Below, in pieces: positions 51,323 to 59,718 of a stretch of 64,000 bases of DNA. The notes beneath the pieces were generated by a model. That model made no database searches. It saw only the letters and a list, made by a program, of their open reading frames with translations, and was not told the DNA's origin. The position numbers were made by a program, and so were the translations under genes. Source of the stretch: Nostoc sp. CENA543 (GTDB taxonomy: Bacteria; Cyanobacteriota; Cyanobacteriia; Cyanobacteriales; Nostocaceae); the NCBI RefSeq assembly GCF_002896875.1, contig NZ_CP023278.1, positions 5,774,501 through 5,838,500 of the forward strand, in the 5' to 3' direction. How positions within the stretch are numbered: the first letter of the stretch is position 1; each line of letters begins with the position of its first letter.

Positions 51323-52960
51323 TTATTCCAGTTGAAATTGAGGCATGAGTTGGAGAGTACCAATACCTAAATCTTTGGGTGAGAGCGATCGCGCTTCAAA
51401 TAAAGCCATCATATCTCGCAATTGGGGATTACCACGGGAAGCACCCGTTAAACCTTTGGCAATGATTAACCCGCAATAGCCTTTGGTATTCTTACACCGT
51501 TGATTCCATTTTTTCCGCGCTTCCACATGGATGGGATCTGCATCTAGAAATTCCCCAAACAGAAACAATTCACCGTTATGAGTTTGTAATAAACCTAAAT
51601 CATAGCGATCGCCATCAAAAGGATCAGCACCAGGATTAAAGCAAATAGCTTTGAGTCCGCCGGTCGCTTCTAGAGTTTCTATCACAGTTTTGGCTTTGGG
51701 GCGGGAGGTTTGGATTAAAATGACGGGTAATCCATCCCCCACCGCTTTAATTTCCCCAGCTTGGTGATAAGTTACACCTTTTCTGAGAAACTCTAACATT
51801 TCCCAAGAAATTACTCCCAAGCTGAGAAAAGAATCTTCTGGGATTAAGTCATCTCGCAAGGAACGGAACAGAGATGAACCGAGATCCTCTTCATCTTCCT
51901 CTGAAATAGATAACTCTGCCATTTCCTCTAATTCGGTGGCGAGTTGTGGCATAGTCGAAATGGTAACTGGAACTAATTTAGTTCCTTCCCGCGCTTCCGG
52001 TAAAGAAATACGATAGCGATGACTCAGACTGGGGAAATCGTCTGCATGAAGTTGATGTCGATGGTCACGAATAAACCGAGAAAGACTCTCTAAAGCTAGA
52101 AATATAACTACTGCATCTTCCTCATACAAGACAGACCGTAAGCCTTCTAGGGGGTGAATTGTCCCGAAGGTCGGGTCAATCTCTGATAAAGCTAAGTCAG
52201 CTAAATCATCAAATTCATCTTCTTCCTCGGTATCATCCTCACGCTCAAAGGTGAGAAATAAACAATCTTGCTTGAGAAAAGCTTCTTCTAAGTGTCCTTG
52301 AGAATCATCATCCTGCAAGACTGCGGCGCGAAATCGCTTCAGGGACTCTTCGGAGCGGTAAAATAAAATCCCATACTCCATGCCCAACATGCCCATGACT
52401 GAGGCATAGAGTGTACCAATATCCCACTTATTGATTTCAATAGATAATATCTGTTGTTCTTCTAAAAATTCCCAAGGAGCTGCTTGCCAAATGGCAAATG
52501 CTTTTTCGTGTAAGACTTGGGCATATTGTGGCGGTAAATCGGGGACTTGATTATCGATAATTTCTGCAAATCCGCGAAAGAGTTCATCAATTAAAGGTAG
52601 TTCTGGTGCGTAATCAATGGCGATGTCTAAATCTTGCAGTACGCCACGTAAATAAAACTGAATTTCGCGGTCTTTGACAACAATTCTTTGAGGTCTAGCA
52701 GGTTTAGCGGGACTGTGGGGATTTTCCATTGCTCGCATTAAAGTGCGAACTATTGCTTCCGGGCCAGTTTCAGGAGAGATGACATCCATCCCCCTCACCA
52801 TACCTTGTGAACCATCTACCCAAAGAATACATTCTCCCTTACCTTCAGAGTGGGGGTGCGGAGTAGGTGATGACAACGGACGGCGATCGCCCTCCCATAC
52901 AGAAGGAATTTGGGTTAATTTCTTCAACCGACGACTGGTAGAGCGATTAAAACTTGTCAT
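51323..52960 (-). CDS. conserved cyanobacterial hypothetical protein (DUF6930-like)
   Basis: A 545-residue soluble protein typical of cyanobacteria; I recall domain DUF6930 in such proteins, tentatively. It begins with a basic Ser/Arg stretch, has a middle section with RIVVKDREIQFYLRGVLQDL and a long central acidic loop (REDDTEEEDEFDDLADLALSEID), and ends with a compact domain (GLLIAKGLTGASRGNPQLRDMMALFEAR). There is no membrane segment or clear catalytic residue set. The gene is isolated with a 362-bp gap upstream of it. Base composition is normal for the region. Function unknown. Confidence 0.75.
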   Translation of the reverse strand: MTSFNRSTSRRLKKLTQIPSVWEGDRRPLSSPTPHPHSEGKGECILWVDGSQGMVRGMDVISPETGPEAIVRTLMRAMENPHSPAKPARPQRIVVKDREIQFYLRGVLQDLDIAIDYAPELPLIDELFRGFAEIIDNQVPDLPPQYAQVLHEKAFAIWQAAPWEFLEEQQILSIEINKWDIGTLYASVMGMLGMEYGILFYRSEESLKRFRAAVLQDDDSQGHLEEAFLKQDCLFLTFEREDDTEEEDEFDDLADLALSEIDPTFGTIHPLEGLRSVLYEEDAVVIFLALESLSRFIRDHRHQLHADDFPSLSHRYRISLPEAREGTKLVPVTISTMPQLATELEEMAELSISEEDEEDLGSSLFRSLRDDLIPEDSFLSLGVISWEMLEFLRKGVTYHQAGEIKAVGDGLPVILIQTSRPKAKTVIETLEATGGLKAICFNPGADPFDGDRYDLGLLQTHNGELFLFGEFLDADPIHVEARKKWNQRCKNTKGYCGLIIAKGLTGASRGNPQLRDMMALFEARSLSPKDLGIGTLQLMPQFQLE

Positions 52961-53256
52961 AGAGTGAGTTAACCAAAAGAAGCAATATATTAAGTAACCT
53001 TTAGGGAATGGCTAGCCATGAATCACTGTTTCTTGGCTTGGCCTGAAGGTGTTAGGGACTCAAGTTGTCACAGGGATGGATGTATCTCTAAAAAAATACC
53101 GAATCTCTAAACACACCGAGTCTCTCAATTCTAGAATAAAAACCTTTGGCTGCTTTTAACGGAGTGTTTACAATTGGCAATTTGCGGCACCATTCTCGCT
53201 AGAATATATACAAAAATTGCTAGACAATCCAAATTTTTAAGGAGTCGGAAAAGCGG
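52961..53256. other. 296-bp divergent promoter region
   Basis: Between the divergent DUF6930-like gene and the IscA-type gene. No ORF and no strong hairpin seen. The IscA-type gene has an AAGGAG site at 53238-53243. Confidence 0.45.
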
Positions 53257-53613
53257 ATGACACAAGCAACTCAATCTCAACAGCGTGGCATACAGTTGAG
53301 TGAAGCAGCTCTACGCCAAGTCAAGTCCCTCCAGGAAAAGCAAGGTCAGGACTTATGCTTGCGAGTGGGAGTCCGGCAAGGAGGCTGCTCTGGAATGTCT
53401 TATATGATGGACTTTGAACAAGAAAGTCAGATTACTGAACATGACGATGTGTTTGATTACGACGGCTTTAAGATAGTTTGCGATAAAAAAAGCTTGTTGT
53501 ATCTTTATGGCTTAATGCTTGATTATAGCGATGCCATGATTGGCGGTGGTTTTCAATTCACCAATCCCAATGCTAGCCAGACCTGTGGGTGTGGTAAATC
53601 GTTTGGTGTGTAA
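53257..53613 (+). CDS. IscA/SufA/HesB-type iron-sulfur assembly protein
   Basis: A 118-residue scaffold/carrier for [2Fe-2S] or [4Fe-4S] clusters. The fold is seen from [20 protein letters not shown], with the first cysteine in [17 protein letters not shown] and the two conserved C-terminal cysteines in [12 protein letters not shown]. The A-type carrier passes clusters to apo-proteins such as photosystem I or nitrogenase accessory factors. An AAGGAG ribosome-binding site precedes the ATG. It stands just before a TPR gene (109-bp spacer) and is not part of a suf or nif cluster here. Confidence 0.93.
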   Translation: MTQATQSQQRGIQLSEAALRQVKSLQEKQGQDLCLRVGVRQGGCSGMSYMMDFEQESQITEHDDVFDYDGFKIVCDKKSLLYLYGLMLDYSDAMIGGGFQFTNPNASQTCGCGKSFGV

Positions 53614-53722
53614 TCAATAGTTCATAGTTTATAGTCTCACAGTCTAATTTGGCAGAATTTTGACTGTAGACTCTTGACTTATGATTATGATTAGCTATTG
53701 ATTGCCCATTGATTAATTTTAT

Positions 53723-54145
53723 ATGACTCAAACAGTAGAATCCCTGTTTGACACAGGTTTAGAACGTTATAAAGCTGGAGAAGCGGCGGCTGATTTAATC
53801 CCCGTGTTTAAAGAGGTATGCGATCGCTCTCCTAAAGCTAGTGCAGCTTGGATTTGTCTTGCGTGGTTATATCTCCTCGAAGATAAACCCAGTTCTGCAC
53901 TCAAGGCTGCCCAAAAAGCAGTTAAATTAAATCCTCAAGATCCTCAAGCGAGAGTTAATCTGGTTTTGGCTATGCTGGAAACTAACCAGAAAGGCGTTAG
54001 ACAACACATTGATATTGCTAACCAATTGATGCTGGTGAATACAGAATGGCGCGAGGAAATTCAAAAGAGTATTGAAGATGGGTTCAGCAGAAAACCCGAT
54101 TGGCAAAGTTTAGCCAAAGTTAAAGCCTGGATTTTAGGCGAATAA
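53723..54145 (+). CDS. TPR-repeat protein
   Basis: A 140-residue helical protein with tetratricopeptide repeats. The clearest is ASAAWICLAWLYLLEDKPSSALKAAQKAVKLNPQD (split: ASAAWICLAWLYLLEDKP; SSALKAAQKAVKLNPQD), followed by another unit ARVNLVLAMLETNQKGVRQHIDIAN. Such proteins bind partner proteins. It follows the IscA-type gene by 109 bp and probably has its own or a shared transcript; whether they act together is unknown. No signal or membrane segment. Confidence 0.83.
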   Translation: MTQTVESLFDTGLERYKAGEAAADLIPVFKEVCDRSPKASAAWICLAWLYLLEDKPSSALKAAQKAVKLNPQDPQARVNLVLAMLETNQKGVRQHIDIANQLMLVNTEWREEIQKSIEDGFSRKPDWQSLAKVKAWILGE

Positions 54146-54310
54146 ACGTTGAAAAGGCAAAAGGTAAAAGGCAATAGGTAAAAATAAACAATCTTTTTTT
54201 TACTTTTACCGTTTTACTTCTTTTTCAATTCCCTAATGAAAGAAAAAATGTAAAACTCTTTTCTTTTTACTTTTGCCTTTTTACTTTTTACTTATTTTTC
54301 TAGTTTCTAC
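54146..54310. repeat. TTTTGCC/TTTTACC heptamer repeats, inverted arms
   Basis: GGCAAAAGGTAAAAGGCAAT units (54150-54190) and TTTTTACTTTTACC/TTTTGCC units (54198-54297) form inverted arms around AT-rich DNA. The arrangement resembles a terminator made of repeats. No gene. Confidence 0.7.
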
Positions 54311-54316
54311 TTGCTT

Positions 54317-54562
54317 ATGAAAGAAAAACTGTTAAATTGGCTTAACTTGATTTTAGTGGCGGATGTGTTTTTAGTGTTGTTTGGGTTTGCTTGGTTTGCG
54401 ATCGCGGTTATGGGTGACGCAAGTGGAGTTAATCTAGGTTTAGATTTATGGCATCAACTTTGGCAACCTGTATTTAACCCAGCCATTGGTATTTTGATGG
54501 GTGGCGCGCTACTAAGTGGTTTAATTAGTTGGGTGTCGAAAAAGTTTAGTTCTAGTCAATAG
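54317..54562 (+). CDS. small membrane protein with two helices
   Basis: An 81-residue membrane protein. The helices are NLILVADVFLVLFGFAWFAIAV and FNPAIGILMGGALLSGLI, and the C-terminal tail is basic (VSKKF). The start is the ATG at 54317 (MKEKLLNWL) rather than a TTG at 54311. Its stop codon TAG lies in the first unit of an adjacent TAGTCAA repeat tract. Similar small membrane proteins are common in cyanobacteria, and I do not recognise its name. The preceding TPR gene lies 171 bp upstream across a repeat tract, so a shared transcript is uncertain. Confidence 0.72.
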   Translation: MKEKLLNWLNLILVADVFLVLFGFAWFAIAVMGDASGVNLGLDLWHQLWQPVFNPAIGILMGGALLSGLISWVSKKFSSSQ

Positions 54563-54614
54563 TCATTAGTCAATAGTCATTAGTCAATAGTCATTAGTCA
54601 ACAGTCATTAGTTA
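54556..54614. repeat. TAGTCAA/TAGTCAT heptamer STRR
   Basis: Seven or eight AGTCAATAGTCATTAGTCAA-type units. They start within the stop codon of the small membrane-protein gene. Confidence 0.88.
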
Positions 54615-54650
54615 AATATCTTTTTAATTTTTAACCCGTGAAAACTTTGC

Positions 54651-54833
54651 CTACGGTGAGAGTCTTTTCTTTAACTCAGCTTCCAATTGTTCGCCTGTAC
54701 TAACTACTACTCTATTTGATTTAGCTCTAATAATAGTCAAATAGTGTTGAAAGGCTTCTTCGTCTTGAGGATGACTCTTTACATACTCCCGTAACTCGGC
54801 TTCGGTTAATTCTCGATAACTTAAATCGCTCAT
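54651..54833 (-). CDS. small DUF6887-like protein
   Basis: A 60-residue protein beginning MSDLSYRELTEAELREYVKSHPQDEEAFQHYL. Its helical AELREYV..HPQDEEAFQ pattern recalls a small cyanobacterial family often found next to a DUF6888 gene (I recall DUF6887). The upstream gene on the same strand overlaps its start (TAATG), so the two are one translational unit. Basic C terminus LKKRLSP. A toxin-antitoxin-like role has been proposed for such pairs in general, but nothing here proves it. Confidence 0.6.
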   Translation of the reverse strand: MSDLSYRELTEAELREYVKSHPQDEEAFQHYLTIIRAKSNRVVVSTGEQLEAELKKRLSP

Positions 54834-55009
54834 TACATAATTTCCTCTCCGTTACTCAAAATCTCCACTAGGATAGTTTGGCCTATAAGTACAACTATTC
54901 TCTGCGATCGCGTGTCGTATCGAGTCAACTCGATTGTTTGTAATAAGTTGCTTACTCGCACACATAAATCATAAAAGGCTTTTAATTGTTCAATTGTAGG
55001 TTCAGACAT
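54833..55009 (-). CDS. small DUF6888-like protein
   Basis: A 58-residue protein, too short for most ORF callers. It begins MSEPTIEQLKAFYDLCVRVSNLLQ and ends VVLIGQTILVEILSNGEEIM. The LKAFYDLCVRVSN start and the ILVEILSNGE ending match what I recall of DUF6888 proteins, which precede DUF6887 genes in cyanobacteria. The stop TAA shares its last A with the next gene's ATG. The start is an ATG with no clear upstream ribosome site. The pair stands alone between two repeat-flanked genes. Confidence 0.6.
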   Translation of the reverse strand: MSEPTIEQLKAFYDLCVRVSNLLQTIELTRYDTRSQRIVVLIGQTILVEILSNGEEIM

Positions 55010-55074
55010 CCTAATACAATGTGCCTTTGTAATTAGATTTAAGGGAAAATTGCCTTGAAATTCAGCGCATTTGC

Positions 55075-55111
55075 ACTATTGACTATTGACTATTGACTAT
55101 TGACTATTGAC
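55075..55111. repeat. TTGACTA heptamer STRR
   Basis: Five perfect TTGACTA units in tandem, ending at the stop codon region of the epimerase gene. Confidence 0.9.
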
Positions 55112-55112
55112 T

Positions 55113-56033
55113 CTACTTCACAATATCCTTGAGTGCTGGTTGTAGGTTGGTGTATTGATACTCAAAACCAGATTCCAAAGTCCTTTTTGGTAATACTTGT
55201 TGTCCTTCTAACACCACAATCGCACCATCTCCTAACAATGCTTCTAAAGCAAAACCAGGAACGGGCAGCCAAGAGGGACGATTCATTACTTGACCTAAAG
55301 TTTGACTTAAATCATTCATACGTACAGGTTTGGGCGCAGTAGCATTATATACGCCTTCCATTTCTGGTTTTGTCAAGGACTGCACAATCAAATTGACTAA
55401 ATCATCTACATGAATCCAGGAAAACCATTGTCTACCGCTACCAATCGGCCCCCCTGCAAAAAGTTTAAAGGGAGTCAGCATTTTTGCTAAAGCACCACCT
55501 AGTCCTAAGACAATCCCCAGGCGCAAAATTACCAACCTAACACCAGTGTCTTTGACTTTCCGCGCTTCTGTTTCCCAGGCTTGACAAACTTGAGCGAGAA
55601 AATCTGTTCCCGATGCACTATCTTCATCGAAAGCAGCAGTTTCGCTAGTACCGTAGTAACCAATAGCAGAAGCGTTAACTAACACACTAGGTTTAGGATT
55701 AGCTTTGGCGATGGCTTCGACGATTTTTTGTGTTACGACTTGACGACTATTGAGGATTTCTTGTTTTTCTTGTTCTGTCCAACGTTTTTCGGCTATGGGT
55801 TCGCCGGCTAAGTTAACTACCCCATCACAACCAGCAATGCTATCTTGCCAAGCACCGGATGTAGTGGGTGTGTAAGCAACAATCTCTACATTTTTAAAAA
55901 CTTCTTGGGGAAACACTCTTTGAGCAGAAGTAGTGTTTCTCGTTAATATCAGTATTTGATGACCTTGTTTGTGGAGTCTTTCTACCAAACGACTACCAAC
56001 AAATCCTGTTGCACCAGTAATTGCTATCTTCAT
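55113..56033 (-). CDS. TIGR01777-type NAD-dependent epimerase/dehydratase
   Basis: A 306-residue extended short-chain dehydrogenase of the YfcH/TIGR01777 type. The Rossmann motif is MKIAITGATGFVGSRLVERL, the catalytic Tyr-x3-Lys pattern is altered in SAIGYYGTSE, and the C-terminal PVPGFALEALLGDGAIVVLEGQQVLPKRTLE is diagnostic. The start is the ATG at 56033; the longer frame is unsupported. Plant homologues affect plastid division, but the bacterial role is unsettled. It is a single gene upstream of a TTGACTA repeat tract, and no partner gene is adjacent. Confidence 0.87.
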   Translation of the reverse strand: MKIAITGATGFVGSRLVERLHKQGHQILILTRNTTSAQRVFPQEVFKNVEIVAYTPTTSGAWQDSIAGCDGVVNLAGEPIAEKRWTEQEKQEILNSRQVVTQKIVEAIAKANPKPSVLVNASAIGYYGTSETAAFDEDSASGTDFLAQVCQAWETEARKVKDTGVRLVILRLGIVLGLGGALAKMLTPFKLFAGGPIGSGRQWFSWIHVDDLVNLIVQSLTKPEMEGVYNATAPKPVRMNDLSQTLGQVMNRPSWLPVPGFALEALLGDGAIVVLEGQQVLPKRTLESGFEYQYTNLQPALKDIVK

Positions 56034-56077
56034 AACGCACCTCAGCCAAACCCTTATTTTAAAGTTTTTTAGCAATT

Positions 56078-56112
56078 TTGGGGATTGGGGACTGGGGATT
56101 GGGGACTGGGAA
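56078..56112. repeat. GGGGATT/GGGGACT heptamer STRR
   Basis: Four tandem units just upstream of the epimerase gene on its strand. Confidence 0.85.
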
Positions 56113-56213
56113 ATTTAGGGGGTAGAGACGTTTTAACAGTGAACAGTGATCAAGTAACTGATAACTGGTGACTGATAACTGTTCACTGTTTTCATGTAGA
56201 GTCTCTACGGGAA

Positions 56214-56324
56214 TTATCTATTTTTAGTGGTGAAGATGGTTGTGAACATCATTAACATTCCACCTCCCAGGATAGCGATCGCTAGTCCTCCTGTCACCAA
56301 ATCGAGCAAGTTTTGGTTTTCCAT
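56214..56324 (-). CDS. 36-residue membrane protein
   Basis: A very short open frame outside normal ORF-calling limits. The protein MENQNLLDLVTGGLAIAILG, continuing GGMLMMFTTIFTTKNR, has one hydrophobic helix of about 20 residues and a basic end, the shape of small photosynthetic or respiratory complex subunits. It opens with ATG and closes with TAA, and an HIP1 site lies inside it. There is no Shine-Dalgarno sequence; a TAGTCCA repeat precedes it. I cannot assign a family. Conservation of the frame in relatives would decide whether it is real. Confidence 0.5.
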   Translation of the reverse strand: MENQNLLDLVTGGLAIAILGGGMLMMFTTIFTTKNR

Positions 56325-56409
56325 CGGTCAATAGTCCATAGTCAATAGTCCATAGTCTACAGTCTAATGACTAATGACCAATGACTAATGACTAATGACT
56401 AATGACTAA
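56325..56409. repeat. TAGTCAA/TAATGAC heptamer STRR
   Basis: About ten units of the family running from the 36-residue frame to the CobO-type gene's stop codon. Confidence 0.88.
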
Positions 56410-57546
56410 TTAAAAATCCACTCCGCGTTTGAGTTCTACGCCGTGGTTAGCATAGTGTTTGTGGCAATAAACTTCTGAGTGAATGCTGGCTAAGTCAAAG
56501 TAGGCGGGGTGATTTTGACAGCGACCGGTAATAATGATTTCGGTGTCGCGGGGTTTGCGGAGTAGTGCTTGCACGATGGGTTCTACGGGAAGCAGTTCTA
56601 AATCGACGGTGGGGTTGAGTTCGTCGAGGATGATGGTTTTATAGAGTCCAGAGGCGATCGCAGTTTTGGCAATCTCCCAACCTCTTTCGGCTTCTACATA
56701 GTCTAATTCTTGGCGAGAATTACGCCAAACAATCGCATCTCGACCACAGCGTTGATGATCTACAACTTCGGGATAGGATTGTCGCAAGGCGGCGATCGCT
56801 GCATCTTCTGTGTAGCCGCTACCACCTTTGAGCCACTGCATAATTAATACACGGGTTGAGCCTGGGTGATTGATACCTCTACCTATGGCTTGTAAGGCTT
56901 TACCTAAAGCACTAGTAGATTTACCCTTGCCTGCACCTGTATAAATTTCAATCCCTTGCATGAGTAATTCTGTGGCTGTGGGATGGTGCTGGGGTTTCAT
57001 TTCTGAGTGCAAATCCGCAATATCTAATAATTGTTGCGGCGCACCGCGTCCAGTGGCGATGATTTCTAATTCTTGGGGTTTTGATTTGATTGTCCGCACT
57101 ACTTCATCGACGGAGAGTAAACCTAAATCCAGGACGGGGTTAAGTTCATCTAAGACGACGACGGAATATAAACCGGAAGCGATCGCGCCTTTGGCGACAT
57201 CCCAACCCCGCGCCGCTTCAGCGCGATCAAAGGCTGTGATTTCATCGACACCAAAAAATTCTGCTCTCCCAGTGCGGACTTGATCAATTAGATGGGGAAA
57301 ACCGCGTTGTAAAGCTGCGATCGCACCGTCTTCATCATAGTCTCGTTCCGGCCCTTTCAAAAACCGTAGTAGTAAGACCCGATTAGAATTACTCGGTGTA
57401 TTGATTCCCAAACCTATTGAGCGTAAAACAACACCTAAAGCAGCTTGGGATTTACCCTTACCCAAGCCATCATATACGTGTATTTGACCCGTCAGTCGTT
57501 CTGAACGCACTTGTGCTGTGCGAATACCAATACCATTCCTAGTCAT
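56410..57546 (-). CDS. tandem CobO-type (cob(I)alamin adenosyltransferase-like) P-loop protein
   Basis: A 378-residue protein made of two CobO-like halves. The first has its P-loop at about 27-34 (GLGKGKSQ) and the second at about 204-211 (GAGKGKST). Each half repeats the same series: LGKALQAIGRG-like helix, RVLLLRFLKG or MQWLKGG, AERGWEIAKTAIASGLY, LDELNP, and a TGR-x-apq ending. CobO adenosylates the corrinoid ring using ATP. A fusion of two copies in one chain is unusual for the enzymes I know, and one half may be regulatory. It lies near fraCDE but on the other strand. Whether both P-loops are active cannot be read. Confidence 0.85.
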   Translation of the reverse strand: MTRNGIGIRTAQVRSERLTGQIHVYDGLGKGKSQAALGVVLRSIGLGINTPSNSNRVLLLRFLKGPERDYDEDGAIAALQRGFPHLIDQVRTGRAEFFGVDEITAFDRAEAARGWDVAKGAIASGLYSVVVLDELNPVLDLGLLSVDEVVRTIKSKPQELEIIATGRGAPQQLLDIADLHSEMKPQHHPTATELLMQGIEIYTGAGKGKSTSALGKALQAIGRGINHPGSTRVLIMQWLKGGSGYTEDAAIAALRQSYPEVVDHQRCGRDAIVWRNSRQELDYVEAERGWEIAKTAIASGLYKTIILDELNPTVDLELLPVEPIVQALLRKPRDTEIIITGRCQNHPAYFDLASIHSEVYCHKHYANHGVELKRGVDF

Positions 57547-57550
57547 TGTG

Positions 57551-57612
57551 TTTAGTTATTAGTCAATAGTCAATAGTCAATAGTCATTAGTCATTAGTCA
57601 TTAGTCATTAGG
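57551..57612. repeat. TAGTCAA/TAGTCAT heptamer STRR
   Basis: Eight tandem units directly upstream of the CobO-type gene's start. Confidence 0.88.
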
Positions 57613-57817
57613 TAAAGCACTCTACCTTGTCCTCCTTGTCTACATTGTCTCTTTTCCCTCGTCTTCCCATACCCTGTCTCATTTGTAAAACTATGGGTAT
57701 ATTAACGATAAATTGGAGTATACTGTCACACCAAGGTAGTAAGCGGCAAGGAAAGATGATTGTTCTTGGCAGTGTCTACAACTATACTCACTCAGTTAAC
57801 TCTTAGATTAAATTTGT

Positions 57818-58375
57818 ATGTTCGATAATATTACTCTCCCTATAATCTGGCCTGTTGGAGTCATTCTATTTAATTTTTTGTTCTTTTTAATTGCCATCCC
57901 CATTGAGGCCTACGTCTTTCACCGAAGATTAAATTTTGATAAAAAATCTAGCACCTTTTATGCGATCGCAGTCAACCTGTTCTCTGGTGTCGTTGGTTGG
58001 GTAATTTTCTTTTTCGTAGAACCTAGGTTGCCAGTGCCAATTAAAACTGATCTAATTAATTATGTATTTTTTAATGTTTTAAAATCTAGTAACACTCAAG
58101 GGATTTTAATTTTAACGACTGTAACTATTTTCTTTGGCACATTCTTGATGAAATTTTTTCTCTTAAGAATTTTGGTGTTTTCTTTAAGTGAAGATTTCGG
58201 CAAAACTCAAGATGATAGACCTTTATTGACACGGATACAAAATAGCTTTCTTGGTAAGGCTCAATTTCAAAATACTAATTTAGTTACCACTACAATCATA
58301 GCAAATTCGCTGAGTTACACTGCGATTACTTTTATTTTATGGTTTAGAACTTTAAGGATATTCACTTCATACTAA
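57818..58375 (+). CDS. fraC: FraC, filament integrity membrane protein
   Basis: A 185-residue membrane protein with about four helices ([65 protein letters not shown] and a C-terminal one). It is identified by place and size: a small polytopic protein, then a five-helix protein with a soluble tail, then an ABC-2 permease, which is the fraC-fraD-fraE order known from Anabaena. FraC is needed for intact filaments and for intercellular molecule exchange at septa. Codons start with ATG 57818, and the distance to fraD is 106 bp. The promoter lies in the 205-bp gap before it. Confidence 0.82.
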   Translation: MFDNITLPIIWPVGVILFNFLFFLIAIPIEAYVFHRRLNFDKKSSTFYAIAVNLFSGVVGWVIFFFVEPRLPVPIKTDLINYVFFNVLKSSNTQGILILTTVTIFFGTFLMKFFLLRILVFSLSEDFGKTQDDRPLLTRIQNSFLGKAQFQNTNLVTTTIIANSLSYTAITFILWFRTLRIFTSY

Positions 58376-58481
58376 ACACGAGTTATTTCCAAGATTGCTC
58401 AAATCAATCTCAACCTGCTTATTCAACATTCAAATCATCTCAATTATTTATTCTTGTCTGCTGTTATCAAGAGGTGTATAG

Positions 58482-59510
58482 ATGAACTCGCTACTCAAAG
58501 ATATTTTTGGATTATTTGGTATTTTGGATGATGTCTATAAACAACTGAAAAAAATCTTAATTCCACCAAAAGCGTATTCTTGGCAAACCCTGATTTATTT
58601 AAGTGTTTTTTCAGGTTTTATGTCTTCTTTTGCTGTTAGCCCTATTAGAGATATTATCGCGCTTTGTGGTTGGTTATTTTTAATTGCTGGAACTGCTTGG
58701 TATACCACTGATGATCCTCTAAAAGTTCCTGGTACTAATATGCCTATAGGCGCGTTAATTACCGGATTTTTAGTGTCTGTTTTTGCCTTTGGTAATCAAA
58801 GAGATTTATTAACACCCAGAACAGTTGTCATTTGGCCGACAATAGCAGCTTTAATTACAGCGATTCCAGATTTTATTGAGGGGACTGATACTGATTCTAA
58901 AGCGCGGATACCCAAACCAGAAGCACGACAGAAAATTATTATTTTAGTTGCTAGTTGTATGGTGATTAGCTGCTGGTTAAACTTTTATTTTGTTATGGAT
59001 AAGTGGCTACAAGAATATCCAAGTTTACTAGCAGATGAATTTCAAAATAGTACCTTTGTGGTTAGAAGGGGAGAAAGAGAAAGAGTCCCAGAAAATGGGG
59101 TATTAATTTTAAATCAACTACAACCATTAGTAGAAGCGCAAATTTCTGACAAACCTTGGTCAGAAGTTGAAAGATGGTTATTAGAAGCAAAAGTTAATGT
59201 AGGACAACTAGGAAGACAAATTGTAGATAAGAATCTATCTCAGTTTGATGAAAAAGAATTATGGCGTATTGAACCGCGTGTAACTAATACTAAAGCTGGC
59301 GGTTACGTATTAGATTTACTAGCAATTTGGACAGGCCCTAGTGCTGGTGTCAAAGGTTATTTCTTAAGAAAATTATGTCGAATTGAACCACTAGCAGCAT
59401 CAAGAAATCGCAGTTCTAGCAGTTCATCAGAAGACAAAATTGCAGTAGCCGAAATTTCCTGCGATCGCACAATTTCCATTAAGCGTGAAACACCCCCACC
59501 ACAACAATAA
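58482..59510 (+). CDS. fraD: FraD, septal junction protein
   Basis: A 342-residue protein with five predicted membrane helices in the N-terminal half: [37 protein letters not shown], a third at [14 protein letters not shown], a fourth at [15 protein letters not shown] and a fifth at [20 protein letters not shown] soluble C-terminal domain of about 155 residues follows, ending in a Ser-rich and acidic tail. The topology agrees with what is known of FraD, a component of septal junctions needed for cell-to-cell transfer in heterocyst-forming filaments. fraC precedes it and fraE follows after a 200-bp composite repeat. Upstream GAGGTG at 58470-58475 fits a ribosome site. Confidence 0.85.
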   Translation: MNSLLKDIFGLFGILDDVYKQLKKILIPPKAYSWQTLIYLSVFSGFMSSFAVSPIRDIIALCGWLFLIAGTAWYTTDDPLKVPGTNMPIGALITGFLVSVFAFGNQRDLLTPRTVVIWPTIAALITAIPDFIEGTDTDSKARIPKPEARQKIIILVASCMVISCWLNFYFVMDKWLQEYPSLLADEFQNSTFVVRRGERERVPENGVLILNQLQPLVEAQISDKPWSEVERWLLEAKVNVGQLGRQIVDKNLSQFDEKELWRIEPRVTNTKAGGYVLDLLAIWTGPSAGVKGYFLRKLCRIEPLAASRNRSSSSSSEDKIAVAEISCDRTISIKRETPPPQQ

Positions 59511-59517
59511 AATTTAT

Positions 59518-59718
59518 TTGGGAATGGGGCATGGGGCATAGGGCAAGCAGAAAGTGTGGGAGGGGTGAGAGGTGTGGGAGGTGTGGGAAGAAATCTTTCT
59601 CCCCTCTCTCCCCACACTCCCCACACTTCCCCATCTTCCCAGTCCCCAATCCCCAATCCCCAGTCCCCAATCCCCAGTCCCCAGTCCCCAATCCCCAATC
59701 CCCAATCCCCAATTCCCA
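59518..59718. repeat. composite STRR hairpin repeat, copy C
   Basis: GGGGCATGGGGCATAGGGCA units, then AGTGTGGGAGGGGTGAGAGG arm, a GAAATCTTTC centre and CCCCACACTCCCCACACTTC arm, ending in a run of CCCCAATCCCCAGTCCCCAA. The tract ends at the ATG of fraE, so no ordinary ribosome site precedes that gene. It lies inside the fra operon. Confidence 0.82.

Noticed and set aside
57613-57817. NtcA site upstream of fraC
   Set aside because: No GTA-N8-TAC with a proper -10 was found; GTATACTGTCACAC does not meet the consensus.
59572-59718. N-terminal extension of fraE ([10 protein letters not shown])
   Set aside because: Repeat-encoded; the permease fold begins at ATG 59719.
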